64,000 nt of DNA from Ehretia macrophylla (Eukaryota; Streptophyta; Magnoliopsida; Boraginales; Ehretiaceae): assembly GCA_037974665.1 (NCBI GenBank), contig CM075780.1, positions 53,361,594 through 53,425,593 on the forward strand. Reading direction: 5' to 3'. Every line of letters begins with the position of its first letter. Position 1 is the first letter of the stretch. Under the pieces are notes generated by a model. That model was not told the DNA's origin. It ran no database searches and saw nothing but the letters and a program-made list of their open reading frames with translations. This document shows, piece after piece, positions 44,131-57,544 of this stretch. A program made the position numbers and the translations under genes.

Positions 44131-45356
44131 TGTTAGGTGTAATATTGATATATGATTTCAGCATCTTTTCATTTAAATTTTGTTAGTTCTCGAGTAATTT
44201 TTGAGCAATTTAATTGGTTCCATGTTTGTTTCGTGATGAAGGCGAATTAGATGAGAAGATATGGATTTTGAGGCAAAGGTTGAAGAAAGATGAACAAGAG
44301 CAATCTTTTATGCAGTAAGTGAAGAAATCAAAGAGAACATAGAAGTAGCACAGTCATTGCGCAGCTGCGCAACGTCACAGGATTTTTAAGGGCAATTTGG
44401 TAAAAGGCACGAAAAGAAGAAAGCCCTACGATAAAAAGAGTATCAGACGTTGAAAAAGAGAGTTCTTGGCTGGCTGCTAGTTCTTGGGGAGAAAAACCAA
44501 AGTTTAGAGAGGAGAAAACGCAAGAAAACACAGGATTGACGAGGAAGGACGGATCGGAGACAAGATTAGCCACGACTTTCTTGAGATTTCTAGTTTGCTA
44601 TCTCTCTCATCATGAACTTTAATATATTTTGGATTTCATTTACGTTGATTATAAGTTGCTAGATTACTTTTCTAGGGCTACGATGTAGCCAGATTTTGAT
44701 TACTTGAATTATGTTGCATTGATTGGTTGATTGGTTATTCTATTTTTGTGCTGAATATTTCACACTATACGTAATGCTTGTGATTATCTGGCCAATAATT
44801 GCTTGTTTTGTGGTTTAGTTTGAGACTAAGAAGTGATAACTAAACTAGACCATATGTGGAGTATCATTAAATTGTCATAAACTAGAGATAGTTATGAGAT
44901 CTAATGCAGCATTTAAATTTCTACGATTTAATACATTCCATAAGTTCACAGTTATCACAGAGATGTAGGTAGCTTGCTTATTGGGATAAGGTATTGATGC
45001 TTGAGAAAGATTAATATTTACTTTAGTGAAATTGTTGGCAGCATAAGAAATAGTCGTCAATTGGAATTAATCAACAGATTCGAGTAGGATAAATCTTGGT
45101 AAAATCGTAATCCCTAGAACTCTCCAATTATCGAATCAAAGTTTCCATCAAATTCGCAATTGTTTAGTTGTTATTTCCATTAGTTTTGTTATCTCTTTAG
45201 TTTTTAATTACAAACTCTCAAATTTTGGTCATCCAAATAAAGTTAAAGCCAAACCAATTTCGATAGTTAATAATCTCAGTCCTCGTGGGAACGATCTTTA
45301 TTCATCATTTTATTACTTGTTGCGACACGTGCACTTGCGTTAGAAATCACACAACA
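44131..45356 (+). repeat. Athila LTR 1
   Basis: 1,226 bp, tgttaggtgtaatattg...cacacaaca. It carries the palindrome tgcgcagctgcgca near 44,357. Confidence 0.9.
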
Positions 45357-45616
45357 AGTTTTTGACGCCGTCGCCGGGAACTATGTCAATTATTAATATC
45401 GATACCAAATAGCTTTGATTTTACTTTGGATTTTATTTAGTTTTGTGTTGTTATCTTATTTTCGTTACGTGTGTTTCGGGAACATATTCCTTTACGTGCA
45501 TGCGAAAGTCAGGAGGTAGTAATTTGTTGGCTTTCGATCATGAGATAGAACGAACATGTCGGAAGAATAGAAATGAGTAAAGAACTACTACAACTACCCA
45601 TCAATTGTAAGGAAAT

Positions 45617-47071
45617 ATGGCTGACATCATGGTAGCACAAGAAGGAAATAATCAGGAAAATCTGCCTAGAACACTGTGAGAATAAGTTTTGCCACCCACT
45701 GGAATTCAGCCTGTGATTAGAAGGCCAGCGATTCAGGCGAATGATTTTGACTTGAAGACAATGACGCTACAGTTGATTCAGAATATTCAGTTCCATGGAC
45801 TGCTTTCTGAAGATACTAACTAGCACATTGTGAATTTTCTAGAAGTCTGCAGAACTGTTAAGTACAATGGAGTCACTGATGAAGCTCTGCGCCTTCGCTT
45901 GTTTCCTTTCTCTTTAAGGGATCAAGCTAAGGAATGGTTGAACTCGCTGACTTCAGATTCAATCACTACTTGGGTGGATTTGGTGCACAAGTTTCTGTCA
46001 AGATTTTTCCTACTTGGAAAGACAGCGAAGCTGCGCATAGAGATTAATAATTTTGCACAACATGAATGAGAAACTCTATGTGAAGCGTGTGAAAGGTATA
46101 AGGCACTGCTGAGGAAGTGTCCTAATCATGGAGTATCTAGGTGGATACAAGTTCATAATTTTTACAATGGGTTAATTAGCTCCACAAGAACTTTGATTGA
46201 TGCATCAGTAGGAGGAGCTTTAATGAACAAGACAGCAGATGAAGCTTATGCGTTGCTAGAGGATATTGTTTTGAACCACCAGCAATGGTCAAGTGAGAGA
46301 GTCGCACCAAAGAATACAGTTGGGATTCATGAGATTGATGTCGTAACCGCCTTGACAGCGAAAATTGACAATCTCATGAAAAAGTTGCAAAATAATCAAA
46401 TGACTGCAAATGCTATCCAAACGGCAGTGGTGTGTGAGTTCTGTTGTGGTCCACATCATAGTGCAGAATGTCAGGTTGGAAATCCATTTGCGCAAGGCAC
46501 AGCAGAACAAGCACAGTATGTAGGGAATTTTAATGGGCAGCAGCACAATCAGTACTCTAACAGATATAATCCAGCATGGCGTAATCATCCAAATTTTTCC
46601 TGGAGAAATACTCAGAATGTGTTGCAGCCTGAGCAGAATAACCCACTACCAGAGAAGAAGGTGAACTTGGAAGAGGTAATTGCTCAATTGGCGAATTCAC
46701 AAACGCAGTTGGCTAATTCCCAGACTCAATTTATGAACGAAACTAGGACAAGTCTCCAGAACCAATCTGCACAAATCAGAAATTTAAAAGCACAGTTTAG
46801 CCAAATGGCTACCATGTTTTCAGAAAGACAACAAGGGAATTTACCTAGCACTTCAGAGGTAAATCCTAGAAGAAAGGGTAAAGAATATTGTAAAGCTGTT
46901 ACATTGAAAAGCGGCAAAGAGTTAGAGGAGCCAGTGAGAACTAAGAAGGTTGAAAAAGGTGAAGCAAAAGATGAGGCGAAAGAGGAAGAGTGTAGAAGCT
47001 CAGTCGCAGCCTACACAGGAACCACCTGTGGTAGTGCCATTCCCTCAACGATTACAAAAGAACAAGCTTGA
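45617..47071 (+). pseudogene. Athila gag
   Basis: Frame from the ATG at 45,617 (MADIMVAQEGNNQENLP). Retrotransposon-gag domain near LRLRLFPFSLRDQAKEWLNS (45,880-45,940), then ALMNKTADEAYALLEDIV and a Cys-rich stretch CEFCCGPHHSAEC (46,435-46,475). A Gln-rich C-terminal region contains ANSQTQLANSQTQ. Several stops lie in the frame (two near 45,680, one near 45,822, one at 46,067-46,069). It overlaps the start of the pol frame at its end. Structural protein of cytoplasmic particles by family; non-functional here. Confidence 0.85.
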
Positions 47072-50000
47072 CAAACAATTTACAAAATTTCTTGAGGTCT
47101 TTAAGAAGCTTCACATTAATATTCTATTTGCAGATGCACTTGAACATATGCCGAGTTACGTGAAGTTTATGAAGGACATCCTTTCGAATAAGAGAAGACT
47201 TGGAGATTATGAGACAGTCGCACTTACTGAGGAGTGCAACGCTATTCTCCAAAAGAAGCTACCACAACAGCTCAAGGATCCAGGGCGTTTTACTATTCCG
47301 TGTGAAATTGGCAATGTTATTTTTGAGCGAACTTTGTGTGATTTGGGAACTAACACTAATTTAATGCCTTTATCTATTTTCAAGAAACTTGGATTGGGTG
47401 AGGTGAGACCTACAACTGTTACATTACAGTTAGCTGATTGCTCACTAAAGCATCCCAGATGAGTTATTGAAGATGTGCTAGTCAAAGTTGATAAGTTCAT
47501 ATTCCCTGCGGATTTCATAGTGCTGGACATGGAAGAAGACAAGGAGATTCCTATTATTCTTGGGAGACCATTCCTTGCAACTGGAAGAGCACTCATTGAT
47601 GTTCAAAATGGAGAGTTGCAACTAAGGGTACAAGAAGAAGAAGTGATATTTAATGTGTTCAAAGCTATCAGGTATCCTGAAGCTAACGGCAGTTGTTTCC
47701 GTATTGATGTTGTACAAGCTATAGTGCCTAGCCATGTGGGTCAGCTGGATCCCTTGGAGGCTAGCTTAATACAAGATGATCTTGTTGATTTGGAGGATGA
47801 AGAGGTGCAGACATATTTGAATTGGATGGATTCTTTTGAACCAAATAGGCGAAAATATTTTGAAGAATTGGGAGAAGGTTCTGCACGTTCCAAGCCATCA
47901 ATTGAGCAACCACCTATGTTGGAATTGAAACCTCTACCAGCATACTTACGCTACATATATTTAGGCGAGTCAGACACACTTCCAGTAATTATTTCTTCGT
48001 CGCTCTCTAACGAAGAAGAAGATAAATTACTGAGAGTGCTTAGAACTCATAAGTCGGCGATTGGTTGGTCTTTGGCAGATATTAAGGGAATTCATCCCTC
48101 CATGTGTAGGCATCGTATTCTTATGGAGGATGATAGCAAACCATCCATTGACGCACAAAGACGACTCAATCCTACAATGAAAGAAATGGTGAGAAATGAG
48201 GTTCTGAAGTGGTTAGATGCAGGAGTAATTTACCCAATCTCATATAGTTCTTGGGTAAGTCCAGTGCAAGTTGTACCCAAGAAGGGCAGCATGATAGTTG
48301 TGAAGAATGAAAACAATGAACTTATTCCTACAAGAACAGTGACTGGGTGGAGAGTGTGTATCGACTATAGGAATTTGAACAAGGCTACAAGAAAAGACCA
48401 TTTTCTTTTGCCCTTTGTTGATCAGATGCTTGATAGATTGGCAGGACATGAGTACTATTGTTTCTTGGATGGTTACTCTGGCTACAACCAAATAGCTATT
48501 GCACCAGAAGATCAGGAGAAAACCACGTTTACATGTCCTTATAGTACATTCGCATTTCGGAGAATGCCATTTGGATTATGTAACGCACCCGGTACTTTTC
48601 AGAGATCCATGATGGCTATCTTCTCAGATTTGGTAGAGCGTGGAATTGAGGTATTTATGGATGACTTTTCTGTGGTGGGTACGTCGTTTGATAATTGTCT
48701 TTACAATTTGGTGCTAGTGTTGAAAAGATACGAAGAGACAAATCTGGTGTTAAACTGGGAGAAGTGTCACTTCATGGTACGTGAAGGTATTGTCTTGGGG
48801 CATCGCATCTCAGCTAAAGGCATTGAAGTTGATCGTGCAAAGATTGAAACCATAGAAAAGTTGCCTGCACCAACAACTGTGAAAGGGGTTAGAAGTTTTT
48901 TGGGACATGCAGGGTTCTATAAGAGATTCATCAAGAATTTTCAAAGATTGCTAAGGCGCTTTCAAATCTTTTGGTGCAGAATGTTCCATTTGTGTGGGAT
49001 GAAGATTGTGAACGTGCATTTGTAACAATTAAGGAGAAACTTGTGTCAGCGCCTATTGTCGTAGCACCTGATTGGGAATTACCCTTCGAGTTGATGTGTG
49101 ATGCAAGCGACTACGCAGTAGGAACAGTTTTGGGGCAGCGAAAGAACAAAGTTTTCCATGCTATTTACTATGCAAGTCACACTCTTAATGATGCACAACT
49201 TAATTATGCAACAACAGAGAAAGAGTTGCTCGCAATAGTATTCGCTTTTGACAAGTTTTGTCCTTATCTGATTGGAAATAAGGTAATCGTTTACACTGAT
49301 CATTCAGCCATTAAATACCTTATGGCCAAAAAGGATGCGAAGCCAAGGGTCATTCGTTGGGTGTTGTTGTTACAAGAGTTCGACTTGGAGATTAGAGATT
49401 AAAAAGACACAGAAAAATTGGTGGCAGATTACCTTTCTAGACTTGAGTTACTAGTAGAGATTGAGATGGTGAAGCCGCCTATTGAAGATGACTTCCAAGA
49501 TGAAAAGATTCTCGCAATTCAATCTGCTCAGGCTCTTCCTTGGTATGCTGACTTTGTGATTTTCTAGCGGCAAAGATAATTCCAGCAGATCTTAATTATC
49601 AGCAAAGGAAGAAATTTTTATCTGATGTGAAACACTATTATTGGGAAGATCCTATACTCTACAAGCATTGCACAGATCAAGTTATCAGAATGTGTGTTCC
49701 AGAAGAGGAGATGGAAGATATTTTGCGGCATTGCCACACACTTGAGTGTGGAGGTCACTTTGAAGGTAATAGAACAGTAGCGAAAGTGCTCCAATCAGGT
49801 TTCTATTGGCCTAGCTTGTTTAAAGATGCTCACACTTTTGTTGCTGCATGTGACAAATGCCAGAGATTGGGGAATATTTCGAGAAGGAATGAGATGCCAT
49901 TGCAGAACATTCTTGAAGTTGAACTTTTTGATGTGTGGGGAATCGATTTCATGGGACCTTTCCCTTCCTTCTACAATAACAAATACATTTTGTTGGTAGT

Positions 50001-50819
50001 TGATTATGAATCTAAATGGGTGGAAGCAGTGGCGACTCCAACAAATGATGGTGCGGTAGTGTTGAATTTTCTGAAGAAGAACATCTTTACAAGGTTTGGC
50101 ACACCTCGAGCAATAATTAGTGATGAGGGTATCCACTTTTGTAACAAGCAGTTTGAAGCCTTTTACTCAAATATGGTGTCAAACATCGGAAAGCCCTTGC
50201 CTACCATCCCCAAACCAATGGGCAAGCAGAAGTTTCAAATCGAGAGATAAAGAAGATTCTTGAGAAGACAGTGGGCAATTCGCGAAAAGATTGGGCCAAG
50301 AAGATTGATGATGCACTGTGGGCATCTCGTACTGCATTTAAAACAAAAATTGGGATGTCGCCTTACAGATTGGTCTATGGAAAAGCTTGCCATTTACCAG
50401 TGGAGCTCGAGCACAAGGCCTATTGGGCAATGAAGTAGTTGATTCTGGACATGCAAGCTGCAGGAGAAAAGAGACATTTGCAATTGAATGAGTTAGAAGA
50501 ATTCCAGAATGAAGCTTATGAGAATGCAAAGATTTACAAAGAGAGAACAAAAGCATGGCATGATAAGCACATCTCACGAAAAGAGTTCTTGCCTGGTCAA
50601 AAAGTTCTTTTATACAACTCAAGGCTTCGCTTGTTTCCTGGAAAGCTTAAATCAAGATGGTCTGGCCCTTTCGTTGTGATAAAGGTGTTTCTTTATGGAG
50701 CTGTTGAAGTAAATCATCCATAGAAGGGGACGTTCAAGGTTAACGGACAACGGTTGAAGAGTTATTGGGATAAGGAGTTTGAAAAGCACAAGTCCGTTGT
50801 CCACCTCAACTCCGTCTGA
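46983..50819 (+). pseudogene. Athila pol: protease, RT, RNase H, integrase
   Basis: Protease region with CDLGTNTNLMPLSIFKKLGL (47,335-47,395); the usual Ser-Gly/Ala active-site motif has drifted. RT has YYCFLDGYSGYNQI (48,455-48,500), MPFGLCNAPGTFQR and catalytic FMDDFSVVG (48,654-48,680). RNase H begins [13 protein letters not shown] (49,087). The integrase zinc region (HTLECGGHFEGNRT...CDKCQRLG) and core (WGIDFMGPFP) lie at 49,730-50,150. The C-terminal part runs to about 50,819. Breaks: TGA at 47,461-47,463, a frameshift near 48,940, and stops at 49,400, 49,566, 50,436 and 50,721. Dead. Confidence 0.9.
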
Positions 50820-52412
50820 GAAATTGCTCCGTCGGGCTGTCGACGTTAAAACAAGCGCTTTTCGGGAGACAACCCAAAGTTTCTTGCTCTTCTTGATTTG
50901 ATAGTGTCAGTTGTTTTTAGTTTTTCTTGAGTTATATTTGCCGTGGCTAATGGTTTTTTTTTATTATTGTCATGATAGATTCAAGAAAAGTTTGGGGGAA
51001 ATCGAGGCAAGGGGAGGCTATACCAAGTCATTTAGAGGAGAAAATATGGAGAAATTCGTGTTTGGGGTGAAGAGGTTGCGTGCATGGAAGAGAAAAACAA
51101 GAAGAAATACAGTTGTGCAGTAGCGCTGTTGCGCTAAATTCTAGCGCAGCCTCACTGGCGTTTTTTGAAGTGACGTTAATTTTAGGGCTGTACAAAAGAA
51201 GACAACAGCGCTGTGGTGCTAAAAGAAGCGATATTGCACTGGCGTCTTGCCCCTCTGATGTTTGGAAAAAAAAAAAAAAAACCAACATCCTACTTACCCA
51301 ACCCGCGGCCCACATTCTCTTACCAAACCTACATCACATAACACTACTTCACACACTCATCACATCAGATCCAACCCACCCATGCTAGCCTCCAAAACCG
51401 ACCCACAACCATATCCCAACTATTCGAACCCATCTCCAACATCAAACACTAATCACTTTAGCCTCCTAAAAATGCCAACCCAAAACCCTTCTCTCTGTTG
51501 CTCCCTCTCACGAAAACTCATTCTCAACTCACCATAGCCGAAGGTTTTTTTTTAAAAAAAGAGGAACCAATGCGGCGCCGACGACGTAACACCACCTCGG
51601 GCTCACATCGACGACGGCGCTGATCAGCACCTCTCGCGTCGTCTCTCTCTTAAGCAAGTACCGGCGACGACGGCGCTGCCTTCTCATCAGATCTCCCCTC
51701 TACTCTCTCTCCGTCTCCCACCGGCACCATAACCACCACCCAACCGTCGACGACGACGAGCCCACGACAGCGACGCCTCTGCTCGCCGACAACCACGCGT
51801 AAGTCCACAGTTTAAGTGTTTTGCATTGAAGAACCTTTATTTAAAAATAAAAAAACACAGAAAGAGCGACACACCTGAAATTTTGCATTACGTACCAGTT
51901 GTTTGGCTTGTTCTTAGCTGAATCTCAAAGGTGCTTAATAGTTGATGTGCCTGCAGTTGAGTTGAAACAAAATCTTTATCTTGAAGAAAAAAACAGAAAA
52001 AAAAAAATTTAGGAGTCGTGCATGGTGGCTTGTGTAAGCTTTGAGTATTCAGAATCTCACGGGTGTTTGAATGCGTGGTTGCTTTGTGATTGTGAGCATT
52101 GAGATATTGATTGCATCCTTGGTGCATCTGTTGGTGCGTTTTGTTGTCTGCCTTGTGACTAGAAATCCTTTGGAGTTTTGCATTGATTGGGAAATTGGTG
52201 ACTGTGTTGTTGTTGGATGGGCATTGCTTGTTGTTCGTATGTTTTTGATGCTGGGTGTATTTTGGAATCGATTGTGATCATTGTAGCATTTATTGAGTTT
52301 GGTGGGTGATTCTTAGATACGTAGTGGTGCATGAGAGTGTTGTGTTGAAAGTTATGATTGAACGATTGGGTGTGAGTGAGCAGTTGACTTTGATTGATTA
52401 TTCTAGATAGCC
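50820..52412 (+). other. Athila non-coding spacer between pol and ORF3
   Basis: No gene. Contains acgacg/gcgacg-rich DNA at 51,560-51,790 that stands out as GC-rich, poly-A tracts, and frequent gcgc(a/t) motifs (51,118-51,220). The short frames here look compositional. Confidence 0.5.
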
Positions 52413-53522
52413 ATAGCTCCTAAAAGAAAACGAGGTTCAACTTCTAGTGCATCTACATCCATATCTAGGCATTCTTTGAATACGCACATATTTGTTAGTA
52501 AGACGGCTAAAGTTCGCTATACTGAGACTATCATCAAAAAATCTTTGGTCGTCGAGCATGGTTTTGAGGACCCTGGACCTATTATTGCACAACAGGTTGA
52601 ATCACGGCACTGGACTCATTTCATCAAATCTCTTAGGCTGTGTTATGTGTTGTTGGTCAGGGAGTTTTATGCTAATGCTCAAGAGCACCAAGACAAGCGG
52701 GTTATGGTTCATGGGAAGCCTGTTTCATTTGATCGGACTGCTATAAATAGATTTTACCAAGTACCATATGTTAATAAGGACTTTTACAGTACCCATGGAG
52801 ATGAGCTTGATCCAACTGCCATTCTCACGTACTTAACAGATAACCGAGTTGCTTGGAAAAAGAAAGGTGAAAATGTGATTAGTTTCCTATCGTCCGAAAT
52901 GCATAAGGAGATTAAAGCGTGGCACCTGTTCATCTGTGCCACGCTCCTACCAACGGGGAACACATATGAAGTCTCGCGAGAAAGAGCCATCATGAATTAC
53001 GCCATAGGAAATCAATTGAGCATTGACGTGGGGAGAGTGATCGAGAGGTCTATTTTGCAATACTTAATAGGGTGCACGACTGGTGGACTTCCGCACCCTG
53101 CCTTGATTACTGGGTTGTGTCTAGCAGCTGGAGTGCCATTTTCTGAGACTAAGGAGATGATACATCCCAAGGTGCCCTTAACGCATATCACCATAGAAAC
53201 TTTGGGGACTCGTATGGCGCAACAGAAGACTGAACAGATAGATCAGGGAGAGGCCTCTACCACCGATATTCAGGCCTTGTGTTAGGAAATAGCGCAGTTG
53301 CGCCAGGACATGGATAAGGGGCAACAAGAGAGGTTAGAGCAGGAAAACCGCCTTAGGGAAAGATTGCTCCTGATTATCCAGCGGCAAGATGAGTTAGTTG
53401 CCAGGCAAGAGCAGGGTTTCAAATACATGGCAAGGATAGGGAAGAAATTGGGTGTTCCGCCAGCACCTGCTTTACACCCCTTTCTACCGGCTAGTCACTA
53501 CTTCCCTCTAGATGATGAATGA
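52413..53522 (+). pseudogene. Athila ORF3 (putative plant transposon protein domain)
   Basis: The third ORF of Athila elements, sometimes discussed as env-like but of unknown function. It opens at 52,413 with ATA where ATG is expected, then APKRKRGSTSS, a nuclear-localisation-like basic cluster. The conserved core includes WTHFIKSLRLCYVLLVREFY and GKPVSFDRTAINRFYQVP, then TGGLPHPALITGLCLAAGVP. A TAG at 53,283-53,285 interrupts it. Beyond that the same frame continues to 53,522 as a Gln/Glu/Arg-rich coiled-coil-like tail. No signal peptide or transmembrane segment is visible, which argues against an envelope role. Non-functional as it stands. Confidence 0.75.
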
Positions 53523-55029
53523 CTCCACCTTTTCAGGGAAGTTGCTACTCCTTTATTTTTTTTAGTGTTTTCACATTGAGGACAATGTTTTCCTTTTAAG
53601 TTTGGGGGTGGCGTCTCTTTGCTTGTTATGAGTTGTGTGTTATTTTTGGTGTTTGTGTTACATGTTTTAGTTATTTTCATTATGTGTTTTCATTGTTTAA
53701 ATTCAAAAACAAAAATCAGAAAATTCAAAAAAAAAAAGCTGAAAAACTGAAAAAAAAGTTGAAAGTAATGTGAAAAATATAAGAAATAGGCCGATGATGA
53801 GTAGCATACGAATGATATGATAGTAATGAGGATACTTGACTGAAGCATAGTTTTGTTTTACGGAAAATCCCCACATTTTGCGCACTTAGCCTCGCCTAGT
53901 ATGTTGTTGCTTAGGTTTATGTGAGTTTAAGTGAAGAAAAAAATGAAAATGAATGAGTATAGGACTTTAGAACTTGCTTGATTATCACTCGATGCGAAAT
54001 CCTAGGTTGCATAGCATTAGAGAAATGATTTAGGCCATCTTTGGATCGTTTGAGCCTTTCAAGCCAACCCTTGTAATAATTGAATATCCCTAGTCCACCA
54101 ATTTGAGCTTAATTAGCCTTTTCTTTCATGTGCAACCTACAAATTCTTCCTTAACTTGTCAAGTTGATTCCCCCAATTAATGACATTTCTACTTGTAACA
54201 TATAATTGTTTTAGGATGATTATATGGAGCCATGTTTTGTATTGAATGATGGGAGGTTGGATGATTTGGTGATGTGTTGTTTTGTTTCCAAAAAAAAAAC
54301 ATGAAATATTGAGAAAAACAAAAGAAAAAGAAGAGAATGAAAAGAAACGAGAAGAGCCACACTCCTTGTAATTAATATCAAAATGCAAGTTTGGGGGAGT
54401 GTAGTCTCTTTATGTGTTTTCAAATGTTGTGAATGATTGTTGAGGAAGTGAAATGAAAGATGAAAGAAAAGAGATATGTTGAATAGTTTTGGTGGTACGA
54501 AGTAGAGTTGGCATGTGCTCCATTAAACATCCTCGAATAGTTGTGTGCTTACAGGTAGTTTAGCCTTATGTTATATCCATTATCCTACGTTGACCCTAGC
54601 CACACGTTACAACCAAATGTAAAGTCCTACTGATCTTTAATGCTATGATTCACCTACATTAGTGGAGAGTGGCATGAAAAAGTAAGCTTATGAAGTCTAA
54701 CGTGGTTGAACATAAAAGCTCCATATTGATGATTTCACTTAACTTGCATAAACTCATCCGGGTACAATTGATTAGGATAGAAGCTATTCACACACTCACT
54801 TGGGGGATTTACAGTAAAATGAGATTTATGTGAAGTTGTTATTTCTCATACTTATGATTGTAAGTCACATCTTGAGTCGGGAAAAAGCTACTGAGGCCAT
54901 GAAAATTTACTATCCTACAGCGTTGCTTTCGTGAGTTTTTTTTGTGTCGAGTCTTTAGTTTTTAATTTGTTTCTTTCTTTAGTTGTTTCTTTTGCTTGAG
55001 GACAAACAAAGTTTAAGTTTGGGGGTGTT
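53523..55029 (+). other. Athila 3' non-coding region and PPT
   Basis: No gene. aagtttgggggtgg/tgt motifs recur at about 53,600, 54,385 and 55,014-55,029. The last abuts the LTR and serves as polypurine tract. Confidence 0.6.
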
Positions 55030-56249
55030 TGTTGGGTGTAATATTGATATATGATTTCAGCATCTTTTCATTTAAATTTTGTTAGTTCTCGAGTAATTTT
55101 TGAGCAATTTAATTGGTTCCATGTTTGTTTCGTGATGAAGGTGAATTATATGAGGAGACATGGATTTTTGAGGCCAAGATTGAAGGAAAATGACTGAGGC
55201 AATCTTTTATGCAGTTTGTGAAGAAATTAAAGAGAAAATAGAAGTAGCGCAGTCATAGAGCAACTGCGCAGTGTTGCAGGATTTTTAAGGGCAATTTGGT
55301 AAAAGGCACAAAAAGAAGAAAACCCTACGATAAAAAGAGTATCAGACGTTAAAAAAGGGAGGTCTTGGTGGCTGCTAGTTCTTGGGGGGAAAAACCAAAG
55401 TTTGGATAGAAGAAAACGCAAGAAAACACAAGATTGACGAGGAAGGATGGATCAGAGACAAGATTAGCCATGACTTTCTTGAGATTTCTAGTTTTTTTTC
55501 TCTCTCCCATCATGAACTTTAATATATTTTGGATTTCATTTACGTTGATTATAAGTTGCTAGACTACTTTTCTAGGGCTACAATGTAGCCAGATTTTGAT
55601 TACTTGAATTATGTTGAATTGATTGGTTGATTGATTATTCTATTTTTATGCTGAATATTTCACACTATACGTAATGCTTGTGATTTTTTGGCCAATAATT
55701 GCTTGTTTTGTGGTTTAGTTTGAGACTGAGAAGTGATAACTAAACTAGACCATGTGTGGAGTATCATTAAATTGTCATAAACTAGAGATAGTTATGAGAT
55801 CTAATGCAGCATTTAAATTTCTACGATTTAATGCATTCCATAAGTTTACAGTTATCACAGAGATGTAGGTAGTTTGCTTAGTGGGATAGGGTATTAATGC
55901 TTGAGAAAGATTAATATTTACTTCAGCAAAATTGCTGGCAGCATAAGGAATAGTCGTCAATTGGAATTAATCAGCAGATTCGAGTAGGATAAATCTTGGT
56001 GAAATCGTAATCCCTAGAATTCTCCAATTATCGAATCAAAGTTTTCATCAAATTTGCAATTGTTTAGTTGTTATTTCCATTAGTTTTGTTATCTCTTTAG
56101 TTTTTAATTACAAACTCTTAAATTTTGGTCATCCAAATAAAGTTAAAGTTAAACCAATTTCAATAATCCCAGTCCTCGTGGGAACGATCTTTATTCATCA
56201 TTTTATAAGTTGTTGCGACACGTGCACTTGTGTTAGGTTTCACACAACA
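55030..56249 (+). repeat. Athila LTR 2
   Basis: 1,220 bp, tgttgggtgtaatattg...cacacaaca. It is followed by another PBS-like tggcgtcgttgccgggga (56,255-56,272) and a copy of the gag leader to about 56,570, as if a second element begins here. Confidence 0.9.
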
Positions 56250-57544
56250 AGTTTCTGGCGTCGTTGCCGGGGATTGTGTCAATTATTAATATGATACCAA
56301 ATAGCTTTGATTTTACTTTGGATTTTATTTAGTTTTGTGTTGTTATCTTATTTTTGTTACGTGTATTTCAGAAACATATTCCTTTACGTGCATGCGAAAG
56401 TCAGGAGGTAGTAATTTGTTGCCTTTCAATCCTAATATAGAACGAACATGTCAGAAGAATAGAAATGAGTAAAGAACTACTACAACTACCCATCAATTGT
56501 AAGGAAATATGGCTGACATCGTGGTAGCACAAGATGGAAATAATCAGGAAAATCTGCCTAGATTATCAAATGAAGAAGGTTGGTATTTTAGGCTCCGTTT
56601 GTTTGTTGTAAAATATTTTTTGAAAAATATTCTTTAATATATTAGTATTTGATAATACTAAAAAATTAGTCAATCGAAAATCATTTTTCGATCAAAGCAA
56701 AATGTTAATTAAAAAGATTTTGGGAGATGAAAATATTTTTCACTCACTGCATCCAACCCTACCCACCCTTTACCCACCACCCCACCACCAAGAGAAAATA
56801 TAGGGCTGTGTATGTGTGTTTGTCTTTTTTAATAAAAAAAATAACCTGTTGAAAAATATTTTTTATTGGGACATTTAAGTAACAGAAAATATTTTCTAAT
56901 GTGACAATTAAATATCAAAAAATATTTTTTCTCGTAAATATTTTTTAACAAGAAGTTATTTTATGGTAAATGGACGGAACCTTAGACACAAATTGACTCG
57001 GGTCATTTTGTTACAATTTATTCTATTATTCATGACTAAGCAAACTTGATTGCCATCCTTCTTCACCTTGGAGTAATAAGTGGCAAAATTATGACTTATA
57101 CCACACAGGCTCAAATGTATAAGTTATTCATTACTATATTTAAAAGACATGTTCGCATCCTATCACAATTTGTAAAAAATAAGATATGAATTGTTTACAA
57201 ATTAATATATTTTATCGATTATACTATATGAAGTTTCAATGTAGAACCAATGCAGTCGGGCTGTCTATAGCATCACCTAGGCCTCCTTGTACACCAAAAA
57301 GAAAAAACAAAAACAAAAAAAGTTTTGATATAGATTTATGGATAAAACTAAAATATTGCATTGTGTTCATATTTTGTCTTGGGAAAGAAATTATGTACTG
57401 GGCACGTAAATGAATATGTTCCTGAAATACACATAACGAAAATAAGATAAGAACACAAAACTAAATAAAATCCAAAGTAAAATCAAAGCTATTTGGTATC
57501 GATATTAATAATTGACACAGTCCCCGACAACGGCGCCAAAAACT
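56250..57544. mobile_element. Remnant between LTR 2 and inverted LTR 3
   Basis: 56,250-56,580 repeats the Athila leader and gag start (atggctgacatcgtggtagc at 56,510). Then come a Tourist-like MITE (56,591-56,981), unassigned AT-rich DNA (56,985-57,405) and, at about 57,405-57,544, the same leader in reverse with the best-preserved PBS (57,523-57,542). Two head-on partial elements have been joined. Confidence 0.7.
56591..56981. mobile_element. Tourist-like MITE in the Athila remnant
   Basis: 391 bp, ends ggctccgtttgttt and ggttccgtccattt (minus strand), flanked by TTA on both sides (56,588-56,590 and 56,982-56,984). No coding capacity. Confidence 0.75.

Larger units (their letters stand above)
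44131..56249 (+). mobile_element. Athila-type Ty3/gypsy retrotransposon inserted in copia
   Basis: About 12.1 kb: LTR 44,131-45,356, PBS region gacgccgtcgccggga (tRNA-Asp type, as in Athila) just after the LTR, gag, pol, a separate downstream ORF (52,413-53,522), a PPT-like aagtttgggggtgt before 55,030, and LTR 55,030-56,249. RT and integrase motifs and the third ORF support the Athila lineage. All frames carry stops or shifts. The flank left of 44,131 is ACCAT and that right of 58,769 is ACCAC, so the copia insertion spans this element plus a further inverted piece. Confidence 0.85.

Noticed and set aside
51080-51537. Overlapping frames of 90-102 codons
   Set aside because: They sit in the non-coding spacer of the Athila element, overlap each other on both strands and have no recognisable domain.
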